DNA from: Aphidius gifuensis
Taxonomy: Eukaryota; Arthropoda; Insecta; Hymenoptera; Braconidae
Length of the DNA: 64,000 bases
Reading direction: 5' to 3'
Assembly (NCBI RefSeq): GCF_014905175.1
Contig: NC_057790.1
Location: 10,230,001 to 10,294,000, forward strand
Shown: in pieces, positions 47,622 through 58,052 of the stretch
Numbering within the stretch: the stretch's first letter is position 1
How the letters are laid out: each line of letters starts with the position of its first letter
Translations under genes and position numbers: made by a program
Notes under the pieces: model-generated
Database searches by the model: none
The model's input: only the letters and a program-made list of their open reading frames with translations
Told to the model about the DNA's origin: nothing

Positions 47622-48614
47622 TGCATATTATTTAAATTAATAAATTCAAATTAGTATTGTAAGATGAATTTTTATAATTAACATTTTAGTATGATAACGT
47701 ATGATAATGTTTTTAAATTTAAAATAAGGTGATTTATGCCTAAGCTAATTTGAAATAAAAAATTCTATGTTTCCATAGGAGCATTTATTGGAAAGAATAA
47801 TTGATTAGCAGGATAATCGAAAAATAAATGTAATAATTATATATTGATGAGTGAATTATGCATTAAACATACTATCAAATAATTTACAAATAATAAATCG
47901 TTGTTGTTATTGTATTTATTATATTTTTACAATGGTTTCGTATTTTATTTGTTATTTCAAATGACTTATTTAACAAAAGTAACATAAGTCCTTTGTGTTA
48001 TTTGTCATTACATACAAATAATAATATCCAAGTATTTAATTGAAGGCAGTATGTCAAAATATTGAAAAAAAAATTCCCTCTCACAGATTTTGATCAAAAA
48101 AGGCTTATTTTTTAAGTGAAATAAAGATCTACTTTATCAAATTTTTTTTGTAATTTTCTACCACGATTTGACCGAGATAATTAGGGTCGAAGTTGACAAC
48201 AATTTAACACTCTAACACACAAGCATAGGAAGCATTGGCACGTTTTCACTTCTATTGAAAAAACGCTCTCACAGAAAACCTTTATTTTACTACAGCTTAT
48301 ACTTCTTTTAATAACAAAAATAATTTTTAAAAAATCATCGTTTTCTACCACGAATTTTAAAAGTTATTAATTATTTAAGACGAAAATTTAGGGTCAAAAA
48401 CAGTCAAAAAGTACCAGGCGAAGCATTGAAAATCTGCTGAAGTAGTATTAGTGTGTGTAAATACGAGGCGCCCTCACTCATACTTCTAAAGACGCGTCAG
48501 TAAAGTATACAAATTTTAGACATTAGAGGGCACTTATTATTTTTTTAAGCTATGGTTACAAGGGTGCCTCTTTGAACCCAAAGAATTATCCTACCTTGGG
48601 ATTTACATACTGCC
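47622..48614. other. no recognisable gene
   Basis: AT-rich sequence with no supported feature. Confidence 0.4.
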
Positions 48615-48618
48615 TTAA

Positions 48619-49125
48619 GGAGGTTATGCACAAATTCATTGCGGGTGTTGCGGGGCGCTTCTGACGTCACAGACAAAACTGAAATCCGACTACACTGTAA
48701 AAAAATAAAGTGAAAAGCGCCTGCGCCCCATATACAATATATGGGATCGCGGGTATGTGTGTGTGTTTGAACATGCCATACGTTGCCACATCTAATTTTT
48801 GTAAAGTTTATAATTAATTACTCATTAATTGACCGATCAACATATGAAAATTTTTCGCGCAATTAATAAAACTCGGTTTCTAGTATATGTGTGATTTTTT
48901 TTAAAACTTTTTCATCATTTTTTCTATCCGAAAAAAATGGTTGAAATCTCCATAAGAGCCAATGTTAAATATTATTTTCAATAATTAATTACAAAAAATT
49001 TAACCGATCAACATAAGAAAATAATTATACCGTTGTATTCAGAATGAAAAGATCTACGTGTGTACAAAATTTCAGAAGATTCTCATTATATTTTTTAAAA
49101 AAAGAGTAATTTGTGCATAACCTCC
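48619..49125. mobile_element. piggyBac-like MITE with TTAA duplication
   Basis: TIR GGAGGTTATGCACAAATT at 48,619 and its exact inverse ending at 49,125, each flanked outside by TTAA. TTAA target duplication is the hallmark of piggyBac-type transposition. Element of 507 bp without coding capacity; a CACTGTAAAAAAATAAAG phrase lies inside at about 48,694. Confidence 0.82.
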
Positions 49126-49231
49126 TTAATAAGTTTCATGAAACTATTATTTAAAATTTTGTTCATATCTTGAATTTTTATTCAAATTGTGACTTTGTGA
49201 TGAATTTGGTGAATTATTTTAAATCATTTCT

Positions 49232-49876
49232 TCACATATCTATTTCTGATGTTAATGATTGTATTATTGCTTCTTTACCACCAAGTTCTTGAAGTTCAGC
49301 AATACGTCCAGTCATTTTATCAACATCAGTATCAGCTTCATTTTCACTTGCTGACATACTACTTTGTGTTGTATCTCTAAATGACGTATCCTCAGCCATA
49401 TTTACACTTTGATTATCCAATGATTCATTGTGTAGCATCAAAAGTTCATCAATATCTGATGAATCTGTTTGATTTGTGTCAGAGATCCTTCCTCTTGATA
49501 CTTTGTATCTTGCCAACTAAATAACAAAAACAATGATAATAATAATAATAATAATAATTTTAACAAAGTAAGATAAAGATAACATTAACATATTAATAAC
49601 AGGAACTTGTTAATTTTATCTCAAGTGTACTCATTTAAAATGATTTTATATTTAACTCGAACTTATTTTTTGAAATTTAAACAATAAATTACATGTGCTG
49701 CTTGGAATTAGCAAATTAATAGCACAGTATATTATTATTGTTAAGATTTTATAAATTAATTGATAATAATAAACATAATAAAATGAAAAAAAAAATATCT
49801 TAATAAATTAATTATTTACCATTTCTCTGCCGGCATCAAGAGAAGCTTTTTTTTTTATCTTTTCCTCATCACTGTC
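49232..49876 (-). pseudogene. pericentrin/AKAP9-like N-terminal fragment
   Basis: Two exons with good splice signals: about 49,876–49,820 (MDSDEEKIKKKASLDAGREM, then GTAAAT) and 49,516–about 49,237 (LARYKVSRGRISDTN onward, after a TTATTTAG acceptor). The joined start DEE..KKK..LDAGREMLARYK resembles the conserved first residues of pericentrin/AKAP450 proteins (DEER.KKLEAG…LA.FR.RK), which are large coiled-coil centrosomal scaffolds. The end, GRIAELQELGGKEAIIQSLT, looks like the start of a coiled coil. Nothing further of the gene follows: the fragment stops about 100 bp from the piggyBac-like MITE. It may be a captured or duplicated 5' end. Assignment rests on a short motif. Confidence 0.45.
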
Positions 49877-49944
49877 CATGGAGTTTTATTAATAAATACA
49901 TACGACATATTAATAATTCTTCAACTTTGAATAAATCCGCATCA

Positions 49945-50290
49945 TTAGACCAAAGCATGGTGTACGATTTGACACAAATGCAACATAATTTGCTGTTGAC
50001 CAATTGTTACAATATTACCATCGTCATTATTATGTTGATTTAATTTTATTTCACAATTTAATGTAAAATATTTATTTTTACGTAACATTGCATCAATATG
50101 ACACTGTGCTAATACACCCTCTATTGACCATAAACGTTTATCATCATTATCTGTACCAATGACAACTCTTGCATAATTACTATTTAGTGAATTACAAAAG
50201 TATACATCATCAAGAAGATTTGTTTTATGCTCATTTATATTTACGATTGTATTTTTGTTATTTAATTTTATCAACTCTTCCCATTGATCA
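49945..50290 (-). other. unrecognised coding-like extension downstream of the LARGE fragment
   Basis: The last LARGE-like exon does not stop at the family's usual end but runs on for about 115 codons (SDQWEELIKLNNKN…HHALV) to a stop at 49,945. The stretch contains CNSLNSNYARVVIGTDNDDK and a His/Cys-containing end. I do not recognise it; it may be part of another host gene fused in frame. Confidence 0.35.
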
Positions 50291-51597
50291 CTATTATTTT
50301 TTGATAATGCATTTTTACCAAATTTATTTATCAACTCATCGACAAATTTATCCTTCAACTTTTTGAGGCATCTAAAATATTTAAATTTATTAATAACAAT
50401 TTGACGTTATTTATTATTAAAACAAGGTCAAACATTTTTAATTAGTATTTAATTTTACTACCTTCGATAAATTGTATTTGTTCGAAATTTAGCAATGTCT
50501 AAACTAGGAGCATGAGTAGCAATCTTTGATTAAATTGTGGTGCTGTTTTAGATACAACAACGTAAGGCTCAAAATCAGGCTCCCAAGTGACTTTATAAGG
50601 CACAACTGCCGTCTTCCAATTGCTGTAATTCGTTGCAGCATGACCTCTTGTCCAAACATGATAACGAAATGTATAAATTACACCGTAATTTAAATACTTG
50701 AGCAATTCTTCTTTGTTACTTGGAAAAGTGAATCTTTATAAACAAAAAAATTGATTTAATATTTTATCAAATATATTTTTATTAAAAACTATAATAATTT
50801 ATATATTTATTTAAACCTATTTATCAAATTTAATATATTTATTATTAAAAAATTTTTTAAAAATTATATAGCACCGATTATCGATCAAATATAAAAATTC
50901 TTGTGATGAATTGAATAGAACTTTAATTACTAAATATCATGAAACTATTTTTAATAATAAAAATAATATTTAAAAATTTTTATGAAAAATAAAATCAAAT
51001 ATTTTCATGTTAATAAAGATTTAATATAAATAAATGGAAAAAAATAAATCATTCCAATAGTAAAAAGAAAAAAATTACCTGTAACGTTGTGTTTCAAATG
51101 CAGGAACAATCAATGCTGTATTATTTGTTTCCGATAAATTTAATTTAATAATATAGGATATTAAATTTTCATAAAGATTATGTTGAAGTAAAAAATCAAC
51201 ATCAACTTGAAATATAAATGACGTTGATAACTCAGATGTACCAATATTTCTCAAATAATTAATTGGATAAAATTCCTAAAAATAAAATAACAAAATTATT
51301 TTATGAAGTTAAATAATTTAAGTAAAAATATATTTACCCCATCTTTATAAACAATAAGATATGCAATATTTTTACGTTTACGTAAATTATCTGATGAACG
51401 TATGTAGTCAATAAAATATTGTACTTCAGCATCAGTTAAATACAAAGTGATGCTTATTGTGCCTGGCCATCTTTGACAAAATTCATCCAACAAAATGATT
51501 CTATCAGCACTACATTGAGTCACCAAGGCAACATCAGATTTTGTATAAAGATTGTATTGATATTCAAAAAAATATAAATGAGTTCGATAAACAATCG
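50291..51597 (-). pseudogene. LARGE-like: LARGE-type glycosyltransferase fragment (C-terminal domain, internally deleted)
   Basis: LARGE is a Golgi enzyme that extends matriglycan on alpha-dystroglycan. Recognisable pieces in order, with introns: YRTHLYFFEYQY…SDVALVTQCSADRI…WPGTISITLYLTDAEVQ (51,597–51,337); EFYPINYLRNIG…FIFQVDVDF with the DxD motif…LIVPAFETQRYR (about 51,278–51,080); FTFPSNKEELLKYLNYGVIY, TFRYHVWTRGHAATNYSNW and DFEPYVVVSKTAP (from 50,737). About 32 residues expected next (the FGWNK region) are missing and the frame shifts to HAPSLDIAKFRTNTIYR (to about 50,463). The last exon begins CLKKLKDKFVDELINKFG (about 50,367). The N-terminal glycosyltransferase domain and membrane anchor are absent. 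Splice sites survive, so this is a DNA-level copy, not a retrocopy. Confidence 0.8.
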
Positions 51598-51609
51598 ATG
51601 AGCCCATTG

Positions 51610-52012
51610 AAAATTTTCATATTTACATTCAATAATGTGATTATCAAGTTCTTTAATTGTTTTATTAATTTTAATTTGTGCAAATGGTATTGATTGTGAA
51701 CCAACAAATAATTGTCCAACTTTTTTACTTACAATACCACCTTCCATAACAATTTCAAGTTTAAAATCAACTGAATTTAATGATGGTGGTTTCCATTTTA
51801 ATACTCCAATTGATGATCCTGGACGATCATTTCTGGACGATTCTTTTGATGGTTGAAATATAAGACCATCTGGTTCATGTCCTAATTGTTGTGAAAATTT
51901 ATCACTTAATAAACGATCAGCTTGCATAACTGGCCAAAATTCTTTTAAACGTATTGAAAATGGTTCTTTTTTTCTTATTAATTTACGTTCACTTATTGCT
52001 CTATGACGACCA
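51610..52012 (-). pseudogene. RNGTT-like: mRNA-capping enzyme, C-terminal guanylyltransferase/OB-fold fragment
   Basis: An uninterrupted frame starts SGRHRAISERKLIRKKEPFS and continues through GHEPDGLIFQPSK (motif IV region), VLKWKPPSLNSVDFKLEI (motif V, the K-W-K lysines), PFAQIKINKTIKELDNHIIECKYENFQW. This matches the C-terminal part of the metazoan capping enzyme. The stretch of about 130 residues that should precede it, downstream of the catalytic KxDG, is missing; the LTR-like sequence lies there instead. Downstream, the sequence passes within roughly 15 bp into the LARGE-like fragment with no splice signal or spacer. Confidence 0.88.
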
Positions 52013-52025
52013 CTTTATATTTTAT

Positions 52026-53300
52026 TGTAATGTCCTGCGGTAAGCGCCGAATTTTTTTTTTATTTTAGATAAATTATATATTCAGGGACCAATTTGATAC
52101 CCCTAGCTCTATCTTACAGAACAGAGATATACTACAGTTAGGGGAGCCAGAGGTTTAGCACCCTCAATAAATTACTCGAGCCGGCACTACTGCCAAGCGG
52201 CCAGACCGCCAATTTTAATGATAAGAATTAAATATAAATTAATATAATGAGTGATATCGACAGAATCCTAGAAATATAAGGATTCTCTCGAAACCACTCA
52301 TGTCATAATTAATGAACTAGAAATAATTCCAATTAACGTTGGAAAATCGTAAGATTTTCCTGACCAATAAGAAATTAGTTATAGAAGAAAAAACATGCAC
52401 TATACTAAGAGAAAAACCGAACATCCCCGAAGGATCCACCCCTACTCTAAGGGTTTACGGTCATCGACCGAGATCCTGGATCCTCGATCGTCGCACTCTT
52501 GGGTTGTTAGTCGACCAGGACACCACTCTTCTAGCTTTATTAAATTTGGCACTTTGCCTCGACGAATTTTAATTGTTTGAAACTTAGAATCATTTTTATA
52601 AGCCAGCAGCACAAGTTGTAAGTTAAATTTTTCTTCAATATTTTATTGAATTATTTTATTAAATCGTTCTCAAATATATTTATATAACATTTGGTTATAT
52701 AAATTAATAATCTAAATTCATTTGAATTGTCTTAACTCAAAATTGTAATAATCTCCGACCGCATGGTCTGAGGATCTCTTGCTCGAGTAGTGTAAATTCA
52801 AGTATACGTTTTCCGTATCAATCTAACCATTCAAATAAATATTGAATGATTTAACTTATAATTTGTTGCATTAAACGACTAAATTATTTAGTCAAAATAA
52901 TTAAATATTTAAATATAAAAGTTACGACCACATGGTTGAAAAGTTGTTGCTACCAAGTTTTACGCCGCAAAAAGCTATCCTAGTATAGCACAAAAGTGTA
53001 ATCTCAAGTATACGTTTTCGTATTGATTTAACTGTTCAAATAAATATTGATTAATTCAAATAATAATTTGTTGCATTAAACGACTAAATTATTTAGTCAA
53101 AATAATTAAATATTTAAATATAAAAGTTACGACCGCATGGTCCGAAAGTTGCTGCTGCCACGTCATACGCCACAAAAAGCGCTCCTACGATAGCACGCTA
53201 GTGTAACTTCAGTGTTCCATCAAGAGTTAATTAAATATATGTACCTGGGCTGAATTACATATATTTCACATATCTACAAGCGCCTTCAGTCTTACCTACA
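52026..53300. mobile_element. solo-LTR-like sequence
   Basis: Begins TGTAATGTCCTGCGGTAAGC and ends CTTACCTACA (TG…CA), 1,275 bp, with no coding capacity. Inside, a block of about 210 bp (AGTATACGTTTTC…TTGTTGCATTAAACGACTAA…GTTACGACC) is tandemly duplicated (about 52,800–53,005 and 53,010–53,215). The same TGTAATGTCCTGCG start occurs near 12,353 in the palindrome arm. A perfect target duplication is not apparent. It separates the two capping-enzyme pieces. Confidence 0.5.
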
Positions 53301-53317
53301 TATATATATATAAATCA

Positions 53318-54247
53318 AGAATCAGCTTTCCATGATACTCTGTAAGGTTTTCCATTTAGCAATTTTATATTATCAAGTCCCATTGATACTCGTTATGAGC
53401 CTGGAAATCCAGATTTTGTCCATTTACATATATCTTGTACTCTTTTTTGTACATGTGATAATTTTGATCTATCTGATACTGGTGATACACCAGAAACACC
53501 ATTTATAAATACTGGATTTTTATGTTTAAATTCAGTTTCACGACGTTTTTCTGGTGGTAGATTACTACCACCACCACCATTACATCCATTATCATCATCA
53601 CAATCGTCATTGTCATTATTTATTCCATTGTCATCATCGTCATTATTATCATATTGAAAACACCAATCTGGTCTTGGTGGTGGAGGTGGTGGTGTTGCAC
53701 CTTCTCCATAACGTTAATATAATTCTTCAATATAATCATTTTTATAAATACCTGGTAGTCTTGCTATTGAAAATTTTGCCATTACAACATCAAGACTATT
53801 ATAATCAGTTTCAACCAAATAACTTATTATTAAAAAACCAGTTCTATTAAAACCATGTGTACAATGTCTTTCCAATGAATGTTGTGATATAAATTGTTTA
53901 CATTCTTCTATAAATTTACGTTTTGTATGTACATCTGGTGTTTCACCATGTCCACGACATGGTAATTTCAGGTACTTACAGCCATATGATTCAATATCTT
54001 TTTTGTCATAAAAACGTGATGTATTTGTCAAGTCAATCCATAAACTGAGTTTACTTTTATTTTTTTTTGCACTGTTAAATAAAAAATCAACACTAAAACG
54101 ACATGCTTCAGATACTTTATCATCAAAATCTTGTGATAATGGTGTTTTGAAGGCTAAAAATTTATCATGAATAAGATGTTCTGCTCTTCTTGGACAATTT
54201 AACCAACGTTCTGGTATTGGACCTTTTCCTGAATTACGATTTGACAT
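53318..54247 (-). pseudogene. RNGTT-like: mRNA-capping enzyme, triphosphatase domain to catalytic lysine, with two stops
   Basis: The capping enzyme removes the 5' gamma-phosphate of nascent mRNA and adds GMP. From ATG 54,247 the frame reads PERWLNCPRRAEHLIHDKFL, SLWIDLTNTSRFYDKKDIES and the cysteine-phosphatase loop HCTHGFNRTG, all diagnostic. A TAA at 53,714–53,716 interrupts the IEELY/RYG junction. The same frame then continues through a P-rich and N/D-rich linker to KWTKSGFPGS, where a second TAA (about 53,394) replaces the residue normally Gln, then NIKLLNGKPYRVSWKAD. The fragment ends at that catalytic K-x-D-G motif, reading KADS. Full-length protein is near 600 residues; this covers about the N-terminal half. 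Confidence 0.9.
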
Positions 54248-54737
54248 TGTTTTTGTTATTTTTTTTTTTGCTCCAATTTATTTGTTTTTAAATTTTATTT
54301 TTTTATACTTTTTTAATTCATTGACAAGTTAATCATACTTGAACATATTTTACAATATTATTTGTTTTTTTATCGTCATTATCATCGTCATCCTCATCGT
54401 TATCATTGTCATTACTATTATTTATTATTATTGATGTTACTGTTGTTGTTGTCGTTGTTGTATGTTTATTGAACTTTTTGAAGTGAAACTTCTTTAGAAT
54501 GGACAGTAAAAAAAAAAAACAAAAGATGGATGCAACGGAAGTAACGGTATGAAGGTAAGTAATTTTAAATTATTTTTTATCTTGTTTTATTTATTTATTC
54601 CCTTGACAACGATACGAAAAAATTTGTTAAAAATTTGTTTCAAAATTTTAGTTCCATAAAAGATTCAAGAGACAAAGGTGAATATTAAGGATAAAACTTT
54701 TATTATATACAATATATACTTTTATTATGTTATTCTT
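54248..54737. other. spacer with GAAGTGAAACTTCTTT block at 54,480
   Basis: GAAGTGAAACTTCTTTAGAAT (54,480–54,500, fewer than 21 bases conserved) matches the blocks at 7,801 and 10,702. TCATCGTCATTATC and TGTTGTTGT simple repeats precede it. No gene. Confidence 0.5.
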
Positions 54738-55505
54738 GATCAAATAATGAGTATTTATAATTAATCTGTTAAATAAACAAATAATGCACAAGATAATAGT
54801 TATTCAAGTGCTTGACATAATACGACAGCAACATCATGATCAACAATAAATAATAAGTGGATGAAATGTGGTACCACGTGAACGTAAAGATAGTAAAGAT
54901 GGTATTTTATATTGTATAGGATTTCAAGAAACAATTAATGACATTAAAATATTAGCAGAAAAATGTGACAAATGTACTGGTAATCCTAAAGCAGTAAAAA
55001 TTGAAATACGACGAGGTGCTATACCAATGTCTGATAATTTTGATGAGACTTGTAATGGTGGTTATAATAATATTTTTAAACAAATAATGAGTATCTAAAA
55101 TGAATCTGTTAAATAAACAATTAATACACAAGATAGTGGTTATTTAAGTGCTTGACATAATACGACAGTAACATCATAATCACAATACCAAACAACAATA
55201 AATAATATGTGGATAAAATTTGGTACTACATGAACGTAAAGATAGTAAAGATCGTATTTTAGATTGTATAGGATTTCAAGAGACAATTAATGACACTGAA
55301 ATATTATCAAAAACATCTGATAAATGTACTGATAATCCTAAATCAGTAAAATTTAAAATACGACTAGATCCTATACAATGTCTGGTAATTTTCATGAGAC
55401 TTGTACTGGTAGTTTTGATAATATTTTAAATCAAATAATGGGTATTTGAAATAAATCTGTCCAATAATCAAATAATACACAAGATAGTGGTTATTCAAGT
55501 GCTTG
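54738..55505 (+). repeat. ~345-bp tandem duplication with coding-like units
   Basis: Two full units and a partial third start at about 54,740, 55,081 and 55,432 (CAAATAATGAGTATTT-like). Each full unit carries a frame with RERKDSKDGILYCIGFQETI or its variant and KCDKCTGNPKAVKIEIRR or its variant. The second copy is frameshifted near its 3' end. The coding similarity could be simple repeat identity, or decayed tandem exons of an unknown gene. Confidence 0.55.
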
Positions 55506-56130
55506 TGCTTGTTATGATCGTGCTTGCCATGATCGAAATAAATTCAAGATCTTGAATGAATTTGTTAAGGACAAAAAAATGGAACAGATGATTAAATATT
55601 GAATCATTCCATGAAACAACAACAACAGGAGTAAATAATAATTTAATAAATGATGTACCGAGTGGGAAACAAAATAACAACAATATTGATCATATATAAA
55701 CAGCAGCAATCATAATAGAACAAATAGTCTTGAATTCATCGGCGAAAAAAAAAAAACGCTCATACCTTTCGAACTAAGTAACCGAGAGACTTCGTACCAG
55801 GCTCAAAAGAAGCGCATTAAAGAACTCTATCGCCCGCGTAATAGGTTTTTTGCTCTATTGATAATAGTTTTTAATCGAAAAACTAAAATGTAAATTTTGA
55901 AAAAAATTTTTTTCTTACTTAAAAATTTGTGGTGTCTAAACTTTCCATCAAAGAGTATTTATCACTAAAGGTTTTTTGTTCGTGAATCTTTTCTGTTTTA
56001 TATTTCATCATTCTTAAATTATTATTTATGTAACTTAAAATAGTACATACGTTTTCTTGTGAAAATTTTAGAAGTTATAAAAACGGCGCAATAAATAACT
56101 CGACGCAAAATCATAGTACAGACTTCGTAT
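55506..56130. other. no recognisable gene
   Basis: No supported feature. Confidence 0.4.
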
Positions 56131-57276
56131 CCCGAGTGGAAAAATTTTCAGGATGCCCTATTTCACCTCAAACCCTGATCGGAAACAAATCAGGATTCCT
56201 TATTCAGGGAATCTGACTCATTCCTGACCCGAACCTGGTCAGGACACCTTACGATTTCCTTAAGTCAGGTAACCTTATCCATAATCCTGTTCAGGAAAGG
56301 AACAGGAAACCTTGACGTATCCTGAATAAGGTTTCCTGAACAGATTCTGACCAGGATATTATCAGGAAAAATTTATCAAATAAATTAATTTTTTTTATTC
56401 AGTTTTCCTCTCCAGGAAAGGAACAGGAAACCTGAACGTATCCTGAATAAGGTTTCCTGAACAGATTCTGACCAGGATACTATCAGGAAAAATTTATCAA
56501 ATAAATTAATTTTTTTTATTCAGTTTTTCTGTTCAGGAAAGGAACAGGAAACCAGAACATATCCTGAATAAGGTTTCCTGAACAGATTCTGATCAGAATA
56601 TTATCAGGAAAAATATTTTTTGGATTTAATTTTAATTTTAATTTTAATTCTAAAACAAAATGACTAGGGACAATTTAACAAATTGTTATATTTTATAACA
56701 AATTGTTATATTGTCTAATTTACGTCGCAAATTCTAATTTAAGTTTTTTTTAGCTGATGTAATTTATGAAAGTAAAAAATCACATCCGATCATCGATAGA
56801 CGGCATGGCCGCGCGTGTTAAGGCCCGTAGTTGTAATCTGAATGATCCGAGTTCGCGTCCCGCTAGTGGTTAGGTAATTTAAGTTATGTTAGGTATATAA
56901 AATCTTATCATTCAACCTGTTTCATCATTAACATTGCTATAGTAAATTAGTTAGCCGATTTACAAAACATCAAATAAAAAAATTAATTTTTGTAAATTCT
57001 GATCAGAATCCTAAAAAAAAGCGTTACATTCTGATCCGTTCCTGAACAGGATTCCTGGTTATATTCTAGTCAGGAATCCTGATCTATTCCTGTTCAGGTA
57101 TCCTGGCTCTAACCCTACAATCTGGCCAGGTTTCCTAATCCGGTTCTGATCAGAATTCTAAAAAAGAGCGTTACATTCTGATCCGTTCCTGAACAGGATT
57201 CCTGATCTGGTTCTGATTTGAAATCAGGTTCCCTGATCCGGTTCTGATCACAACCTTAACTAAATTTCCACTCGGG
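56131..57276. mobile_element. complete element with CCCGAGTGGAAA TIRs, CCTGATCAGG iterations and a tRNA-like sequence
   Basis: Left end CCCGAGTGGAAAAATTT, right end AAATTTCCACTCGGG, with AT on both outer sides. Length 1,146 bp. The flanking thirds consist of TCCTGAACAGGATTCCTG and TTCTGATCAGGA-type words; on the left a unit of about 125 bp (GGTTTCCTGAACAGATTCTG phrase) is repeated three times at 56,325–56,605. The middle third (about 56,640–56,995) is unrelated and holds a tRNA-like sequence. No coding capacity. Confidence 0.88.
56800..56873 (+). tRNA. tRNA-like sequence inside the CCTGATCAGG element
   Basis: Box A-like ATGGCCGCGCGTGTTAAGGC and box B-like GAGTTCGCGTCCC at about 45-nt spacing suggest a leucine/serine-class tRNA ancestor. 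No confident cloverleaf can be drawn by eye. Confidence 0.4.
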
Positions 57277-57869
57277 ATTAGGCTTAATTTATGTGTCTCA
57301 AATAACTCTATCGCCCGCTTTGCAAAATTCTTTTCCATTTATAATAGTTTTTGAGAAAAAAAGAAAAAAACTATAATATTAAAAAAAAAAATTCGGATAT
57401 TTAATTTTTTTGCTCGAAAACTGTTATTGAGAGAAAAAAAAAACCGTAATGCCGTCACTAGATTTTTTTTAGGCGCATAATTTGAGTCTAATACGAACTC
57501 CCTATCTTGATTATAACAAAAGTTATGGCTCGCCGAAAAAAAAATAAAAAAAACGGACCAAAAAATGTCATCATAGAGTTGAAATAAAATGTTTATAAGG
57601 CTCCAAAAAAAGCTTTGAAAAACTCTATTGCCTTTCTTTTAAATATGAATAATGTTTTCGTTAATTAACGGTTAAAATGTCCAAGCAATAAAACAAATAA
57701 TGGCCCTTCATTTTTAATTTTCAACGGTAACGCTGGCCACATGCCCCAACAAAATATTACCTGGTCTTTTTTTTTTATTCAAATATTGAAGAGATAGCTA
57801 CTAAATTAAAATCAAATTTATTTCCATTATAATTTGTATTAATTTTATTTATATTTTTCAGGCTGTAAC
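57277..57869. other. no recognisable gene
   Basis: AT-rich sequence. A TATTTTTCAG splice-acceptor-like sequence ends at 57,860, just before the J-domain frame. Confidence 0.4.
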
Positions 57870-58052
57870 ATGTCAGATTACGAGGCTGAAATTGGTTCAA
57901 TATTCAATAATATTGAAAGCTTAAGTCATCTAAAGTTGATATATCGGGAAAATATTAAAAGATGTCATCCCGACAAAAATCCTAAAGATAAAAGAACAAC
58001 TGAAAAAACTCAGTATTTCATGAATACTGAGTTTTTATTTTATATAAAGTAA
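57870..58052 (+). pseudogene. truncated J-domain (DnaJ-like) reading frame
   Basis: 60 codons from ATG. LKLIYRENIKRCHPDKNPKD matches helix II and the HPD loop (His33-Pro34-Asp35) of J-domains, which stimulate Hsp70 ATPase. The preceding residues could be helix I. Helices III and IV are missing: after TTEKTQ the sequence runs into a hairpin (58,003–58,036) and a stop. The upstream acceptor-like TTTTTCAG could make this a later exon. Probably a captured or decayed fragment; parent gene unknown. Confidence 0.55.
58003..58036. repeat. perfect 14-bp hairpin
   Basis: Stem AAAAACTCAGTATT with its inverse AATACTGAGTTTTT and a TCATG loop, located exactly where J-domain similarity ends. Confidence 0.85.

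Noticed and set aside
52339..52580. 61–77 residue frames in the solo-LTR-like sequence
   Set aside because: No motif, two overlapping frames, and located in a non-coding LTR-like repeat.
53554..53850. 98-residue His/Tyr-rich plus-strand frame
   Set aside because: Antisense to the N/D-rich linker of the capping-enzyme fragment.
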